Below are positions 18,272 through 27,988 of a stretch of 64,000 nucleotides of DNA, piece by piece (positions within the stretch are counted from its first letter, which is position 1; each line of letters opens with the position of its first letter). Location of the stretch: NCBI RefSeq assembly GCF_030063135.1, contig NZ_JASISO010000016.1:1-64000 (forward strand), read 5' to 3'. The translations under genes and the position numbers were made by a program. The notes beneath the pieces were generated by a model. That model made no database searches, was not told the origin of the DNA, and worked only from the letters and a program-made list of their open reading frames with translations. The stretch is from Streptomyces sp. G-G2. GTDB taxonomy: Bacteria > Actinomycetota > Actinomycetes > Streptomycetales > Streptomycetaceae.

Positions 18272-19732
18272 ATGCACCAATCGACGTACTCATCAGCGGG
18301 CTGGGAGTCCTGGGGCCTTGCGTTCAGTCCGGCGATCCCGGAGGGGATGCCGTTGCTGTTCGACGACGACCTCCTCTTCGAGGACAGCAACGGCGTCCGT
18401 CCCACAACCGTGATCAACTGTTGGGCCTGCGAGCTGCCGGCGAACGGATGCCCATCGCCGAATTCGTGGCCCTACTACGTACGGACGGTGCGTGAGTGGC
18501 TGGAGTTCACATCCGAGCACGGGGTCGCCCTGTTCGACACGCGGCGTCGCCTGAAGGCGGCGTTGGGCGCGTACTCCGTCTATCGAGCCCGGGGCCCCCT
18601 CAAGCACCGCTTCGAGGCATCTACGTGGAACCAGAACATGGGGATTCTGGCGGGTTTCTACAAGTGGGCGAAGGATGAGGAGTACGCAGACTCCGAGCCG
18701 TTCACGTACCGGCAGGCGGTCTGGGCCTTCAAGGGGCAGGTCCGTCGCGGACGGGTCAACCAGTCACGAAGGCGCCAGGCCAAGCCCCATGTGACGATCA
18801 AGTATCTCGACGACGACTTCACGGACATCCTCCTGAAGGCGTTGGCGGGCCTGGGCCCGGACGGGGAGCGGGATCTGCGCTACCGAGGGCGAGAGTTGGC
18901 CCGAAACTCGGCGGTCGGCCGAATGATCGTCTCCAGCGGGCTACGCAGCCAGGAGTACACGTACTTGCTGGTCTGCGAGGTGCCCGCGCTTCCCTCTCGG
19001 CGGACCGCGGTGCCGGTGTCGTTCCCGATCCCTTCCGGGATCACCAAGGGAAGCAAGTACCGCGAGTCGTGGATCGATTACGACGCGCTGGCTGAACTGC
19101 ACTCCTACATCGCTCTCGACCGGGCAGCGGCGACGTTCGGATCGCCGTGGCGTCCGCCGGCCCGGTGGGGGGAGCCGCTGTTCGTGACGGAGGCCGACCA
19201 GCGGGGAGGGCGTGTCAACGGGGTCCGTGTGCAGTGGAGTGCGCTCGTCCCTGACGAGCGGCGGCGCCTGGTCGCCCCGGACGGTGGTTCGATGCTGCTG
19301 TCGGTGTGGGGCCAGGGACGCCCGTTCACCGGATGGTCCTCGGTCTTCGCCAGGACCGCGGATCGCATCCGAGAGCGTTACGAGCCGCGCTTCCCGCACG
19401 TCAATCCGCATCGGCTGCGTCACACCATGGCCATGGCGACCATGGCTCGGCTCATGCGCGGCTGGTATGAGCAGGCCGCGCGGCAAGTCCGCGACACCGA
19501 TGACGATGCCGCCCTGGCGCACTACCTGCGGACCCAGGAACCGCTGCTGATCCTGCGCGATCTGCTGGGACATACCACTTCACTGACCACGGAAGCGTAC
19601 CTCCACCGCTTGGACGTGCTCCGCCTGTTCACCTCCCTGTACCGGCGGGTCGGCAAGGAGTACGGCCTGCTGGACGAGGAGGCCGAGCTTGAGCTCGAGA
19701 CCGAGTTCGACGACGAACTGGCGGTGGTCTGA
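18272..19732 (+). CDS. Tyrosine recombinase 1 of trio (TnpA-like)
   Basis: The 486-residue protein is a phage-integrase-type recombinase. Box I arginine is in SGLRSQEY near residue 222. Box II is HRLRHTMAMA near 378, and the LGHTTSLTTEAYLHR segment near 432-446 gives the conserved His and the nucleophilic Tyr. An N-terminal SAM-like DNA-binding domain (YYVRTVREWLEF) precedes the catalytic part. Its stop overlaps the start of the second recombinase (TGATG). It is the most complete of the three by catalytic residues. The start is uncertain; ATG 18347 is an alternative with GGAGGGG just before it. Confidence 0.8.
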   Translation: MHQSTYSSAGWESWGLAFSPAIPEGMPLLFDDDLLFEDSNGVRPTTVINCWACELPANGCPSPNSWPYYVRTVREWLEFTSEHGVALFDTRRRLKAALGAYSVYRARGPLKHRFEASTWNQNMGILAGFYKWAKDEEYADSEPFTYRQAVWAFKGQVRRGRVNQSRRRQAKPHVTIKYLDDDFTDILLKALAGLGPDGERDLRYRGRELARNSAVGRMIVSSGLRSQEYTYLLVCEVPALPSRRTAVPVSFPIPSGITKGSKYRESWIDYDALAELHSYIALDRAAATFGSPWRPPARWGEPLFVTEADQRGGRVNGVRVQWSALVPDERRRLVAPDGGSMLLSVWGQGRPFTGWSSVFARTADRIRERYEPRFPHVNPHRLRHTMAMATMARLMRGWYEQAARQVRDTDDDAALAHYLRTQEPLLILRDLLGHTTSLTTEAYLHRLDVLRLFTSLYRRVGKEYGLLDEEAELELETEFDDELAVV

Positions 19733-21510
19733 TGCCGGCCACCGTCACGCTTGACCCGCTGGGCGTGCACTGCATCTTCAGCGACGGGTCGGAGTACCGC
19801 CGCAGCCTGCGCGTGCGGCGCCCAGTGGAGATCCCGGGGCTGGCACGCACCCTGCTGGAAGGCGCTACGGATCTTGTCCATCCGCACGGCCAGGTCGACA
19901 GCGCGGGAGGTATCGACCTCTACCTCACGGCCGTCCGCGGCTTCACCGACTGGCTGGCCGAGTTCGGGTTCACCGGCGAGGCATCCGAGCTGACGCGCGC
20001 GCTCCTCGCCCGGTACTGGCGGCGAGGGGTGCGATCCTCCCAGGAGAGCGCACTGCGGGCGATGCTGCGTTGCGCCGACGACCAGGGCCAGGTGCTGGCG
20101 CCGGACGTGCGCGCGTTCGTCGACGGCCGGCTGTTCAACACGGGCGAGAGGTACGGCTCGCACCAGCCGTACAGCGAGGCCGAATGGGCCCGGCTCATCC
20201 GTACCTGCCGGGACGAGGTCGACAGCGCCTTCCGCGCGTTCCGCGCGGCCCGAGAGCAGGGTTCGGAAGGTGACGGGCCAGGGGCCTCACTCCGCGAGCG
20301 CACAGCCCATCACTGGCTGGTGCTTCACCGCGGGCCCGATCCTCTCGTCAACGAGATGGCAGAGAACGGTTCCTTCCCCTTCCGGCAGAGATACGGGGTC
20401 GGTCTACGCGCCGTGCTGGATCCGCTGATCCCGACCCTGGACGTGATGATCGCCTATCAGCTGCTGTTCGGCGCTTACACCGGGATCGTGCCGGACGGGA
20501 TCGCGGACCTGGGACTCGACGACATCGAGTGGGCGGGTGACGAGAAGATCCTCCTCAGCTACGTCAAGGGCCGCACGGCGGCGGAGGGCCTTGCTCTGTC
20601 ACGTCAGGCCACTCGCCTGCTGGAACAGTGGCTCGATCACTCCGCGGTGGCCCGCCGCTTCGCGCCCGAGGAACTGCGCCACGAACTCTGGGTGCGCTTC
20701 ACGCCGGGCGGCACAAGGGCCGGAGGTCGATGGTTGGCCAAGCCGCCCACGCGCCTGTCCATATGCGCTTGGGTCGTTCGGCGCCAAGCCGTCGACGAGG
20801 ACGGGCGCCCCATGCAGATGACTGGCGACGATGGTCTCCCCCTGTCCCTTCACCTGCACCGCATCCGCACTACGCACGACGCGCTGCAAGACCGGTCACA
20901 TTGGCGCGGCAGCCGCCGGTCCACGCTGGATCCGAACCGGTCCCCCGGCGTCGAGGGGGACCACTACCTGACGAACACGACGCCGGCGCAGCGCACGGCA
21001 GTGGAAGACATCATCGCCCAGGCCCAGGAAGACCTCGTCCGCCGGGCGCTGCCGCCCTTGGTGCTGGCCACCGCCGAAATGGCCGACCTGGTGAAGAACT
21101 ACCCCGAGCACATGAAGCGGCTCGGCCTGGACGACGACGCCTTGGCGCAGTTGCTGTCCGGGGAACGCGACGTATTCACCGCCGCATGTGGCGACCAACT
21201 GTCGGGACTCCACGGGCCGAAGGGCAAGCCCTGCCCGGCACGTCCGTGGGTGTGCCTGCTGTGCCCACTGGCCTTGTTCGCACCCCGCCATTTGCCGAAC
21301 CTGCTGAGACTCCGGGCGTTCTTCTCCCGCCAGTGGCAGCAGATGACCACCGCCGAGTTCATCCCCGTTTTCGGCCCGTACGCCCACCGTCTCGACGAGA
21401 TCCTGACTCCCGACCGGTACTTCTCCGAGCCTGCGCTGCGCGCCGCTGCTGCCGAGGTCACCGACTTGGACATCGAGCTTCCCTTGCGGCCCGAGGAGCA
21501 CACCGTATGA
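19732..21510 (+). CDS. Tyrosine recombinase-like 2 of trio (TnpB-like)
   Basis: The 592-residue protein aligns in layout with the middle member of Tn554-type recombinase sets. Box I, normally TGLR-x-E, reads TGIVPDGIADLGLDDIEW, so the catalytic arginine is missing. HLHRIRTTHDA can serve as box II, and DHYLTNTT could hold the tyrosine. A Cys-rich patch (KGKPCPARPWVCLLCPLA) sits near the C-terminus. It may be a structural partner rather than an active strand-exchange enzyme. It starts in the overlap with the first recombinase and ends overlapping the third (ATGA). Confidence 0.75.
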   Translation: MPATVTLDPLGVHCIFSDGSEYRRSLRVRRPVEIPGLARTLLEGATDLVHPHGQVDSAGGIDLYLTAVRGFTDWLAEFGFTGEASELTRALLARYWRRGVRSSQESALRAMLRCADDQGQVLAPDVRAFVDGRLFNTGERYGSHQPYSEAEWARLIRTCRDEVDSAFRAFRAAREQGSEGDGPGASLRERTAHHWLVLHRGPDPLVNEMAENGSFPFRQRYGVGLRAVLDPLIPTLDVMIAYQLLFGAYTGIVPDGIADLGLDDIEWAGDEKILLSYVKGRTAAEGLALSRQATRLLEQWLDHSAVARRFAPEELRHELWVRFTPGGTRAGGRWLAKPPTRLSICAWVVRRQAVDEDGRPMQMTGDDGLPLSLHLHRIRTTHDALQDRSHWRGSRRSTLDPNRSPGVEGDHYLTNTTPAQRTAVEDIIAQAQEDLVRRALPPLVLATAEMADLVKNYPEHMKRLGLDDDALAQLLSGERDVFTAACGDQLSGLHGPKGKPCPARPWVCLLCPLALFAPRHLPNLLRLRAFFSRQWQQMTTAEFIPVFGPYAHRLDEILTPDRYFSEPALRAAAAEVTDLDIELPLRPEEHTV

Positions 21511-23684
21511 CCACTCCGCACCACCCCACGGCCCTCTCGGCTACGTTTCGCCGCCCCGTCTTTCAAGGTGAAGACGTGTGTGCTGCGGCCAGTCTGCCGG
21601 TCCACGGCGCGGGCCCGCACCCGCACTTCGACGACGACATCTGGGACTTCACCGGTGTCATCGGACTGCCCCGGTACCTTTCCCGCCACGCCCGAATCTT
21701 GTCTTACCTGGAGATCCTCAATCCCCAGTGGAGGGCACTCGCAAAGGAGTTCCTCTTCGCCCGGCTCGCGCCGGACCACCCTGCGGTGCGAGAGCTTGCC
21801 CACGCCTACCGGACGCCAGTCCAGGTAGCCACGGTGAACGGGCGCCTGACCCTGCTGACCGGCTGGCTGAACTGGCTCACCGAACAGGGCGTGGACAACC
21901 TCGGCGAGGTCACCCAGCAGCACTGCGCCGCCTACCTGGAACTTCGCAAGAAGGTACGGGACAAGCATGGGGTCGTCATCCGCGACAGCGGCCCCGGCTA
22001 CCGCATGGAAGTAGTGGCGGTCATCCAGGAACTGGGCTACTACACCGAATTGTTCTCCACCGACGGCTACGTGCCGACCTTCCGTCCGTGGGGGCATCGC
22101 ACGGCGTACTCCGTCGCCGGCATGGTCCGGCGAACGGGCAACACGACGCCCCCGCTGAGCAACGACGTCTTCCAACCCCTCGTGGCGGCGGCCCTGTACG
22201 TGGTGGAGGTGCTGGCGCCGCACGTCGTTGAACTCCAGCAGCAGTTGCAGGAGATGATTCCGAACCGACCAGGCCGTAACAGCAGGCGCCCGACCTGGAA
22301 GGTCGAGGTCGCGCAGGCCATCGACCGCCACATACAGGAGGGCGATCCGTTCGATGTAGCCCTGGACCACGTTGTAGCCGAGCGGCTGGCGGACGGCTGG
22401 GCTCCGGACGATCCGCTGTTGCGGGTCAACCTGATCTCCCTGGCTCACGAGACCGGACGGCACGCCTTCCACTACACGTGGCTGCCCACCCTGCGCGGTC
22501 GCCTCGAGGAGGCCGTCAGGGGAGTCGGCCTCGTCAAACGCTGGGGACGGGCGGCTGCCCTGGTAGAGCGCGCGGACGGACGGGGCAGTGTCCCCTGGAC
22601 CCTCCCGATGAACACCACCGAGGCCCGACTGCAACTCTCCCGGGCTCGCACAGCCTGCCTCATCGCGCTCGCCGCCCTGACGGGAATGCGTAAGAGCGAA
22701 CTGGCCGAGCTGACCCATGACTGCCGCCAGCCTCCCGAACAGCTTGGCGAGGGCCGCCTGCGCTACCGCCTGAAAGGCAAGGTCATCAAGGGGCGGAAGC
22801 TGGGCGGTGAACACGATCAGTGGGTGACCGTCAAGCAGGCGTACGACACCGCCGGCGTAGCGGTCTCGCTCGCTGACCCGGTGAAGAACACCGGACACCT
22901 GTTCAAGTCGCTCTCCTTCTTCACCCCATACGAATGGTTCGTGACCTGGGTCAATGGCCCGGAAGGACTTCGGCTTGGACTGGCGCCGATCCCCGAGGTA
23001 CCGGTCAGTCTGCGGATGCTTCGGCGCACCCTCGCAGTGGAAATGGCACACCGGCCCGGTGGTCTGCTGGCCGCCAAGATCCATCTCAAGCACATTTCCG
23101 TGGTGACCACCGAGGGCTACGCGGACCGCCCCGGTGGGGCCCAGTCGGTGCTGATGGCCGAGTTCGGCCAGGAAGAGCGAGAGCACAAGATGCGCGTCGC
23201 CCTCGATGCCTTCCACGACTACCAGAACGGTATCCGGCCTGCGGGGCCCGGCGCCAGCGACCTCCTGGACTTCTTCGCGTTCGTCGACGAACAGTTGGAT
23301 TCGTCCGGGGCACCGAACATCAAGCGCAGCGACCAGGAGGTGACGAACCTGCTCGCCAAGCGGGCGAAAGCTCTGCATCTGGGGCCGGCGAACTACTGCT
23401 GGTTCCTCGATCCATCCAAGGCGCTGTGCCTCAAGCTCGCAGGGGCCCATGCCAGTGGGGCGACAGAGCCCTTGATCGGCATGTGTGATTCGGCGCGGTG
23501 CCCCCAGGCCACCCACCATGCCGGGCATCGCCCGGTATGGGCGGCCAGCGCCGAAAGCAAGAAGGTCTTCATTGCCACCATCGGACGCGCACAGCGGACG
23601 GAGAAGGCCCGGCTGAGTACGGAACTCGCCCGCGATGAACGGGTGCTGGCCGAGATCGACGCCCTCTGCGGAACGGGGGCATGA
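21507..23684 (+). CDS. Tyrosine recombinase 3 of trio
   Basis: The 725-residue protein is the longest of the set. It keeps box I arginine in LTGMRKSELAEL near residue 393, box II-like SLRMLRRTLAVEM near 502, and HLKHISVVTTEGYAD near 525 with His and Tyr. A C-terminal domain with several Cys and His residues (CWFLDPSKALCL, MCDSARCPQATHH) may bind zinc and DNA ends. The ATG overlaps the stop of the second recombinase, so all three are made in fixed ratio. In Tn554 relatives the trio acts together to insert at a preferred site. Confidence 0.8.
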   Translation: MTTPHHPTALSATFRRPVFQGEDVCAAASLPVHGAGPHPHFDDDIWDFTGVIGLPRYLSRHARILSYLEILNPQWRALAKEFLFARLAPDHPAVRELAHAYRTPVQVATVNGRLTLLTGWLNWLTEQGVDNLGEVTQQHCAAYLELRKKVRDKHGVVIRDSGPGYRMEVVAVIQELGYYTELFSTDGYVPTFRPWGHRTAYSVAGMVRRTGNTTPPLSNDVFQPLVAAALYVVEVLAPHVVELQQQLQEMIPNRPGRNSRRPTWKVEVAQAIDRHIQEGDPFDVALDHVVAERLADGWAPDDPLLRVNLISLAHETGRHAFHYTWLPTLRGRLEEAVRGVGLVKRWGRAAALVERADGRGSVPWTLPMNTTEARLQLSRARTACLIALAALTGMRKSELAELTHDCRQPPEQLGEGRLRYRLKGKVIKGRKLGGEHDQWVTVKQAYDTAGVAVSLADPVKNTGHLFKSLSFFTPYEWFVTWVNGPEGLRLGLAPIPEVPVSLRMLRRTLAVEMAHRPGGLLAAKIHLKHISVVTTEGYADRPGGAQSVLMAEFGQEEREHKMRVALDAFHDYQNGIRPAGPGASDLLDFFAFVDEQLDSSGAPNIKRSDQEVTNLLAKRAKALHLGPANYCWFLDPSKALCLKLAGAHASGATEPLIGMCDSARCPQATHHAGHRPVWAASAESKKVFIATIGRAQRTEKARLSTELARDERVLAEIDALCGTGA

Positions 23685-23685
23685 C

Positions 23686-24183
23686 GTGGCCCGCATCAGC
23701 GACGCGACCCGGCGGGACAACGAGACGGCCATTCGGCAGGTCATGGAACGGCTGCTTGCCGGTGACGTTCCCGCGGGCGGCAAGTGCGACATCAAGGCCC
23801 TCGCGACCCGGGCCGGGGTTGCCCGCACCGGTTTCTATCCCAAGAAGAACCGCGACGGCTCGCCGCGGCCGGGCCCCTACCAGCACCTGGCGGAGGAGTT
23901 CGAGCGACGGCTGGCCGAGCTTCGGGAGACGGGCGTGATTCCAGACCCGCGGGCTGCACAGATCGAGCGCCTCAAGGAACAGGTCTCCGGGCTGAAGGAG
24001 CGCCTCGCCGCGCGTGACGCGCAGATCGATGGTCTCACTGACTTCCGGGGGCGGGCTCTGTCGCAGATCGCCGCCCAGAGGATGGAGATCGAGCGGCTTC
24101 GCGATGTCTTGGCCGCACCGTCGAATGTCCGGGCTCTGCCGAACAGCCCAAGAGCGAGTGCGCCGTACGGATCGTGCAGCTGA
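23686..24183 (+). CDS. Small coiled-coil transposition accessory protein (TnpC-like)
   Basis: The 165-residue protein starts at a GTG just after the third recombinase. It has an HTH-like N-terminal half (ALATRAGVARTGFYPKK) followed by a long heptad-rich coiled coil (residues about 85-145, LKEQVSGLKERLAARDAQ). Small proteins of this kind accompany recombinase trios and correspond to TnpC of Tn554, which modulates orientation and efficiency. A shorter protein of the same plan follows the second trio at 57461-57889. Confidence 0.75.
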   Translation: MARISDATRRDNETAIRQVMERLLAGDVPAGGKCDIKALATRAGVARTGFYPKKNRDGSPRPGPYQHLAEEFERRLAELRETGVIPDPRAAQIERLKEQVSGLKERLAARDAQIDGLTDFRGRALSQIAAQRMEIERLRDVLAAPSNVRALPNSPRASAPYGSCS

Positions 24184-24501
24184 CCGCCCGCTCCAGCACC
24201 GGTTTCGGCTGGCACCCGCGCAAGGTGCGGTACTGCGGCGCCTGCAGGAGCGTTCATGTACAGGGGGCGGAGCATCCGGTCGAAGATCCGGCAGGCCGGC
24301 CTCGCCCAGGCCCTTCGGCGCAGCCGCCAGCACGTCCCACGGCTGGTCCCGGTGCCGTCGGCGTCCGCCCATCCCGGTGGGGGCCGAGGTGATGCCGACG
24401 CCGGCCAGGCCAAGTGCCGCATCAGGGGTACGCGGCAGCGCTGATGCACGTCACCGGGCGCTGAGCGGCGCACCGCGCCGGCTCCTCGGCTGATTCGGGC
24501 G
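24184..24501. other. Gap after first recombinase set
   Basis: About 320 bp separate the TnpC-like gene from the convergent reductase gene. Long frames exist on both strands, but none has a ribosome site or a recognisable motif. I see nothing definite here. Confidence 0.4.
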
Positions 24502-25866
24502 TCAGTTGCTGCGGAGCGCCGTGAGTGCGTCTTCCACGGCGCGGTGGAACGTGGGGTAGGCGTACATCATGTGCCGCAGCCGGTCGACAGGGACCTCGGC
24601 ATGGACCGCCACCACGAGGCCGTAGAGGACCTCGCCTCCCATGGGGCCGATGGAGGTGGCGCCGACCAGTACCCCGCGGTCCACGTCCTCGACGAGTTTG
24701 ATCAAGCCCTCGTTGCCCGCCTTGTGGATCCAGCCGCGGGCTGAGGACGGCACCTGGGCGGTACCGGTGCGCACCCGCAGGCCCCGCTCACGGGCCTGGG
24801 CCTCGCTCAGCCCCACCGAACCGACCTCCGGATCGGTGAAGGTGACCCGGGGCAGGGCGCGGTAGTCCGCGCCGGGTCCGGGTTCGCCGAGGACGGCACG
24901 GACCGCGATCTCGGCCTGGTACATCGCGACGTGCGTGAAGGCTCCGCGCCCGGTGACGTCTCCGACGCCCCACAGGCCCGGGCCCGCTCGCAGCTGCTCG
25001 TCCACGTCCAGGGCGCGGGCGTCGGGGTCGAGGCCGACCGTCTCCAGCCCGAGCCCCGCCAGGTTGGCGCGCCGGCCGGTGGCCACCAGCAGCCGCTCCG
25101 CGGTGAGTTCCTCGCCGCCGTCGAGGGTGAGGGTGAAGGTATCGCCGTCGTGGCGTGCCTGGGTGGCCTGTGCCCCGGTGCGTACGGTGAGGCCCTCGGC
25201 GGCCAGCACGTCGGCGAGCAGACCGCCCGTTTCGGGCTCCTCCGCCGGCAGCAGCCGTTCCGCCGCCTCGACGATGGTGACCGCCGTACCGAAGCGGGCG
25301 AAAGCCTGGGCCAGCTCGACGCCCACCGCCCCTCCACCGAGCACCATGAGCGAGTGCGGGTTCTCCTTGGCGGCGGTCGCGTCGCGGTTCGTCCAGTACG
25401 GAACGGTGTCCAGACCCGGCACCGGGGGGATCTGCGGGCGGCTGCCGGTGGCGAGCACCACGCCGCGCCGTGCGGTGAACTGCCGACCGTCGATCTCGAC
25501 TCGCCCTGGCCCGGCCAGCCTGGCGCGCCCGCGGACGAAGTGACCGCCCTTGCCGGTGAACCGGTCCACGGCCACCTGATCGTTCCAGTCGTCGGTCGCC
25601 TCGTCGCGGATCCGGGAGGCGACCGGTGCGAAGTCCGGAGTGACCTGCGCCTGCCCCGCCATCCCCGGGATGCGGCGGGCCTCCGCGAGCAGGTTCCCGC
25701 CGCGGATCATCATCTTGCTCGGGATGCAGGCCCAGTACGGGCACTCCCCGCCGACCAGCTCCGCCTCGACCCCGACGACGTCCAGCCCTTCCTCGGCCAG
25801 GCGCTCGGCGACATGCTCACCGCCCACGCCCATCCCGATCACCACGACATCGGTCTCCTGCACCAT
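24502..25866 (-). CDS. Pyridine nucleotide-disulfide oxidoreductase (group I)
   Basis: The 454-residue flavoprotein has an N-terminal FAD-binding fold (VVIGMGVGGEHVA). Its redox pair is C42 and C47 in ECPYWACIPSK, and an NAD(P)-binding fold reads VLGGGAVGVELAQAF. GVGDVTGRG and a C-terminal dimer domain with the HxxxxE motif (YPTFHRAVEDAL) follow. It resembles dihydrolipoamide dehydrogenase and mercuric reductase but lacks C-terminal Cys pairs and an N-terminal metal-binding domain. It probably reduces a low-molecular disulfide or quinone. The ATG at 25866 has GGAG upstream. It shares its strand with the SulP gene, with the GH15 remnant between them. Confidence 0.8.
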   Translation of the reverse strand: MVQETDVVVIGMGVGGEHVAERLAEEGLDVVGVEAELVGGECPYWACIPSKMMIRGGNLLAEARRIPGMAGQAQVTPDFAPVASRIRDEATDDWNDQVAVDRFTGKGGHFVRGRARLAGPGRVEIDGRQFTARRGVVLATGSRPQIPPVPGLDTVPYWTNRDATAAKENPHSLMVLGGGAVGVELAQAFARFGTAVTIVEAAERLLPAEEPETGGLLADVLAAEGLTVRTGAQATQARHDGDTFTLTLDGGEELTAERLLVATGRRANLAGLGLETVGLDPDARALDVDEQLRAGPGLWGVGDVTGRGAFTHVAMYQAEIAVRAVLGEPGPGADYRALPRVTFTDPEVGSVGLSEAQARERGLRVRTGTAQVPSSARGWIHKAGNEGLIKLVEDVDRGVLVGATSIGPMGGEVLYGLVVAVHAEVPVDRLRHMMYAYPTFHRAVEDALTALRSN

Positions 25867-26037
25867 GTCCGTCTCCTCGCTGAGGTACTCCGGGGTCTTT
25901 CCTGGTGTACCGGGAACCCGGTGGGCTCTCCCTGTCCTTCCCTTCCGGTCCCCCGTGCGGCGGCGTGGGAACGCCTCGCTTCATAGCGCTACCGCAGTGC
26001 GACGTGACAGCACCGGCGGGTGCGTACGTCACCGTCC

Positions 26038-26410
26038 TGCGCGCTCCATCGCGACGGGTCGACGCCGTGGCGAGTGTTCCGTCGGCCTGGTCGATGGCCG
26101 CAGCCGCGTTGATCAGCCCGACGTGGCTGAACGCCTGCGGGAAGTTCCGGAGCAGTTCGCCGTTGTGCGGGTCGCTCTCCTCGGTGAGCAGCCCAAGGTC
26201 GGTGGCGAAGCCGGCGACGCGGTCAAACAGGGCCTTCGCGCGGTCAGGGTGGTCGGCGCTGGCGAGGGCCGAGGCGAGCCAGAACGAGCAGAGCACGAAG
26301 GTGCCCTCGCTTCCCGCGAGTCCGTCGATGTTCCGGTCGTCGGTCAGCCGGTAGCGCAGTACCAGCCCGTCCTCGGTGTGCTCCCGGGCCATCGCCTCGA
26401 TCTTGCTCGG
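26038..26410 (-). pseudogene. Glycoside hydrolase family 15 remnant
   Basis: This stretch reads as the last 110-120 residues of a GH15 glucoamylase/trehalase-like protein. YRLTDDRNIDGLAGSEGTF and the FPQAFSHVGLINAA segment are hallmark C-terminal motifs of Streptomyces trehalases of this family, which have about 600 residues. The catalytic domain is absent upstream, where the sequence runs into the SulP terminator. The frame runs past the natural end into the reductase start at 25866. It marks an old deletion or recombination joint inside the cargo. Confidence 0.7.
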
Positions 26411-26433
26411 GCAAAGGACCGATTGTGCGAACG

Positions 26434-26470
26434 GCGAAAGACCCCCAGCCGACGGCGGGGGCCCTCGCGT
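26434..26470 (-). terminator. Terminator of SulP gene
   Basis: Shortly after the SulP stop, on the minus strand, a C5 tract pairs with a G5 tract around a ten-base loop and is followed by TCTTTCG. The hairpin spans roughly 26438-26467. It fits a rho-independent terminator with a short T run. Confidence 0.6.
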
Positions 26471-26485
26471 TCTGTAGGAGCCGGG

Positions 26486-27988
26486 TCAGTGGCTGGTGAG
26501 TTCGCCGGTGAGCTTGCCGTGAAGGTCAGCGCTGGGGTCGTTCAGGCCGATGATCTCAACGGTCTTGCCGCGCTGGGCGTACTTCGTCTCGATGGCGTCC
26601 AGGGCGGCGACCGAGGAGGCGTCCCAGATGTGGGCAGCGGTGAGGTCGATGACGACCCTGTCGGGGTCGCCCGCATAGTTGAACTGGCCGACGAGGTCGT
26701 TGGACGAGGCGAAGAACAGCTCGCCGGTCACGGAGTAGACCACCGTGGTGCTGTCCGGGTCGGTAACGGCGGTGACGTTGGCCAGGTGGGCGACGCGCTT
26801 GGCGAAGATGACCATCGCGGTGACAGAGCCGACGACGACACCGATGGCGAGGTTGTCGGTGGCGACCACGCAGATCACGGTGATCACCATGACAGCGATC
26901 TCACCGGCAGGCATCCGCTTGAGGGTCTTGGGCGCGATGGAGTGCCAGTCGAAGGTGCCGAAGGCGACCAGGATCATCACCGCGACCAGTGCGGCCATGG
27001 GGATGTCGGAGACGACCGGGCCGAAGACGATGCACAGCACCATCAGGAACACGCCGGCCAGGAAGGTGGACAGGCGCGTGCGGGCTCCGGCCACCTTCAC
27101 GTTGATCATCGTCTGGCCGATCATGGCGCAACCGCCCATGCCGCCGAAGAAGCCGGTGACGATATTGGCGATGCCCTGGCCGATGGACTCGCGGGTCTTG
27201 GAGGAGTGGGTGTCGGTGATGTCGTCGACGAGCTTGGCCGTCATCAGGGATTCCATCAGGCCGACCAACGCCATCGCGAAGGCGTACGGGGCGATCGACG
27301 TCAGGGTGTCCATCGTGAACGGCACGTCCGGCAGGCCGGGCACCGGCAGCGAGGACGGCAGGGCACCCTTGTCGCCCACGGTCGGCACCGCGATCCCGGC
27401 AGCCACGGTGATCACCGTCAGGATGACGATGGAGACCAGCGGCGCCGGGATCACCTTGGTGACCTTCGGGAAGAACACCATCAGCGCAAGCCCGCCGATG
27501 ATCAGCGGATAGACCGCCCACGGAACGTCGTGCATCTCAGGAACCTGGGCCATGAAAATCAGGATCGCGAGAGCGTTGACGAAACCGACCATCACCGAGC
27601 GCGGTACGAACCGCATCAGCTTCGCGACGCCGAGCGCGCCGAGCGCGACCTGGATAACGCCCGCCAGGATGACGGCAGCGATCAGGTAGCCCAGACCGTG
27701 CTCACGGTTCAGCGGTGCGATCACGAGGGCGATCGCGCCGGTGGCGGCGGAGATCATCGCCCGGCGGCCGCCGACGATCGAGATGACCACGGCCATGGTG
27801 AACGAGGCGAACAGACCGACCGCCGGGTCGACCCCGGCGATGATCGAGAACGAGATCGCCTCGGGGATCAGGGCCAAGGCGACGACCAGGCCGGCGAGCA
27901 CCTCGGTGCGCCAGACCTTCGGATTGTTCAGCCAGTCCGGACGCAGGCCGCGCAACCGCGCGGCGGGAGAGACGACGGAAGAAGACAA
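26486..27988 (-). CDS. SulP-family anion transporter with STAS domain
   Basis: The 500-residue protein is a SLC26/SulP transporter. About ten to twelve membrane spans occupy residues 25-400, including LIPEAISFSIIAGVDPAVGL near the start. A cytosolic STAS domain forms the C-terminus (VVIDLTAAHIWDASSVAALD). It should carry sulfate, bicarbonate or another anion across the plasma membrane. The start is uncertain: the frame opens at a TTG at 27988 without a clear ribosome site. It diverges from a MerR-family gene, and the shared 415-bp gap carries a near-perfect palindrome, so MerR control is likely. Confidence 0.85.
   Translation of the reverse strand: MSSSVVSPAARLRGLRPDWLNNPKVWRTEVLAGLVVALALIPEAISFSIIAGVDPAVGLFASFTMAVVISIVGGRRAMISAATGAIALVIAPLNREHGLGYLIAAVILAGVIQVALGALGVAKLMRFVPRSVMVGFVNALAILIFMAQVPEMHDVPWAVYPLIIGGLALMVFFPKVTKVIPAPLVSIVILTVITVAAGIAVPTVGDKGALPSSLPVPGLPDVPFTMDTLTSIAPYAFAMALVGLMESLMTAKLVDDITDTHSSKTRESIGQGIANIVTGFFGGMGGCAMIGQTMINVKVAGARTRLSTFLAGVFLMVLCIVFGPVVSDIPMAALVAVMILVAFGTFDWHSIAPKTLKRMPAGEIAVMVITVICVVATDNLAIGVVVGSVTAMVIFAKRVAHLANVTAVTDPDSTTVVYSVTGELFFASSNDLVGQFNYAGDPDRVVIDLTAAHIWDASSVAALDAIETKYAQRGKTVEIIGLNDPSADLHGKLTGELTSH

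Noticed and set aside
18184..18272. Long terminal inverted repeats at the element ends
   Set aside because: Only a seven-of-eight match near the ends was found by eye. Tn554-type elements do not need inverted repeats, so this is reported only as weak support.
21099..23828. 909-codon minus-strand frame opposite the third recombinase
   Set aside because: It is an antisense shadow produced by GC-rich third positions; it has no motifs or ribosome site, and the plus strand has clear recombinase motifs.
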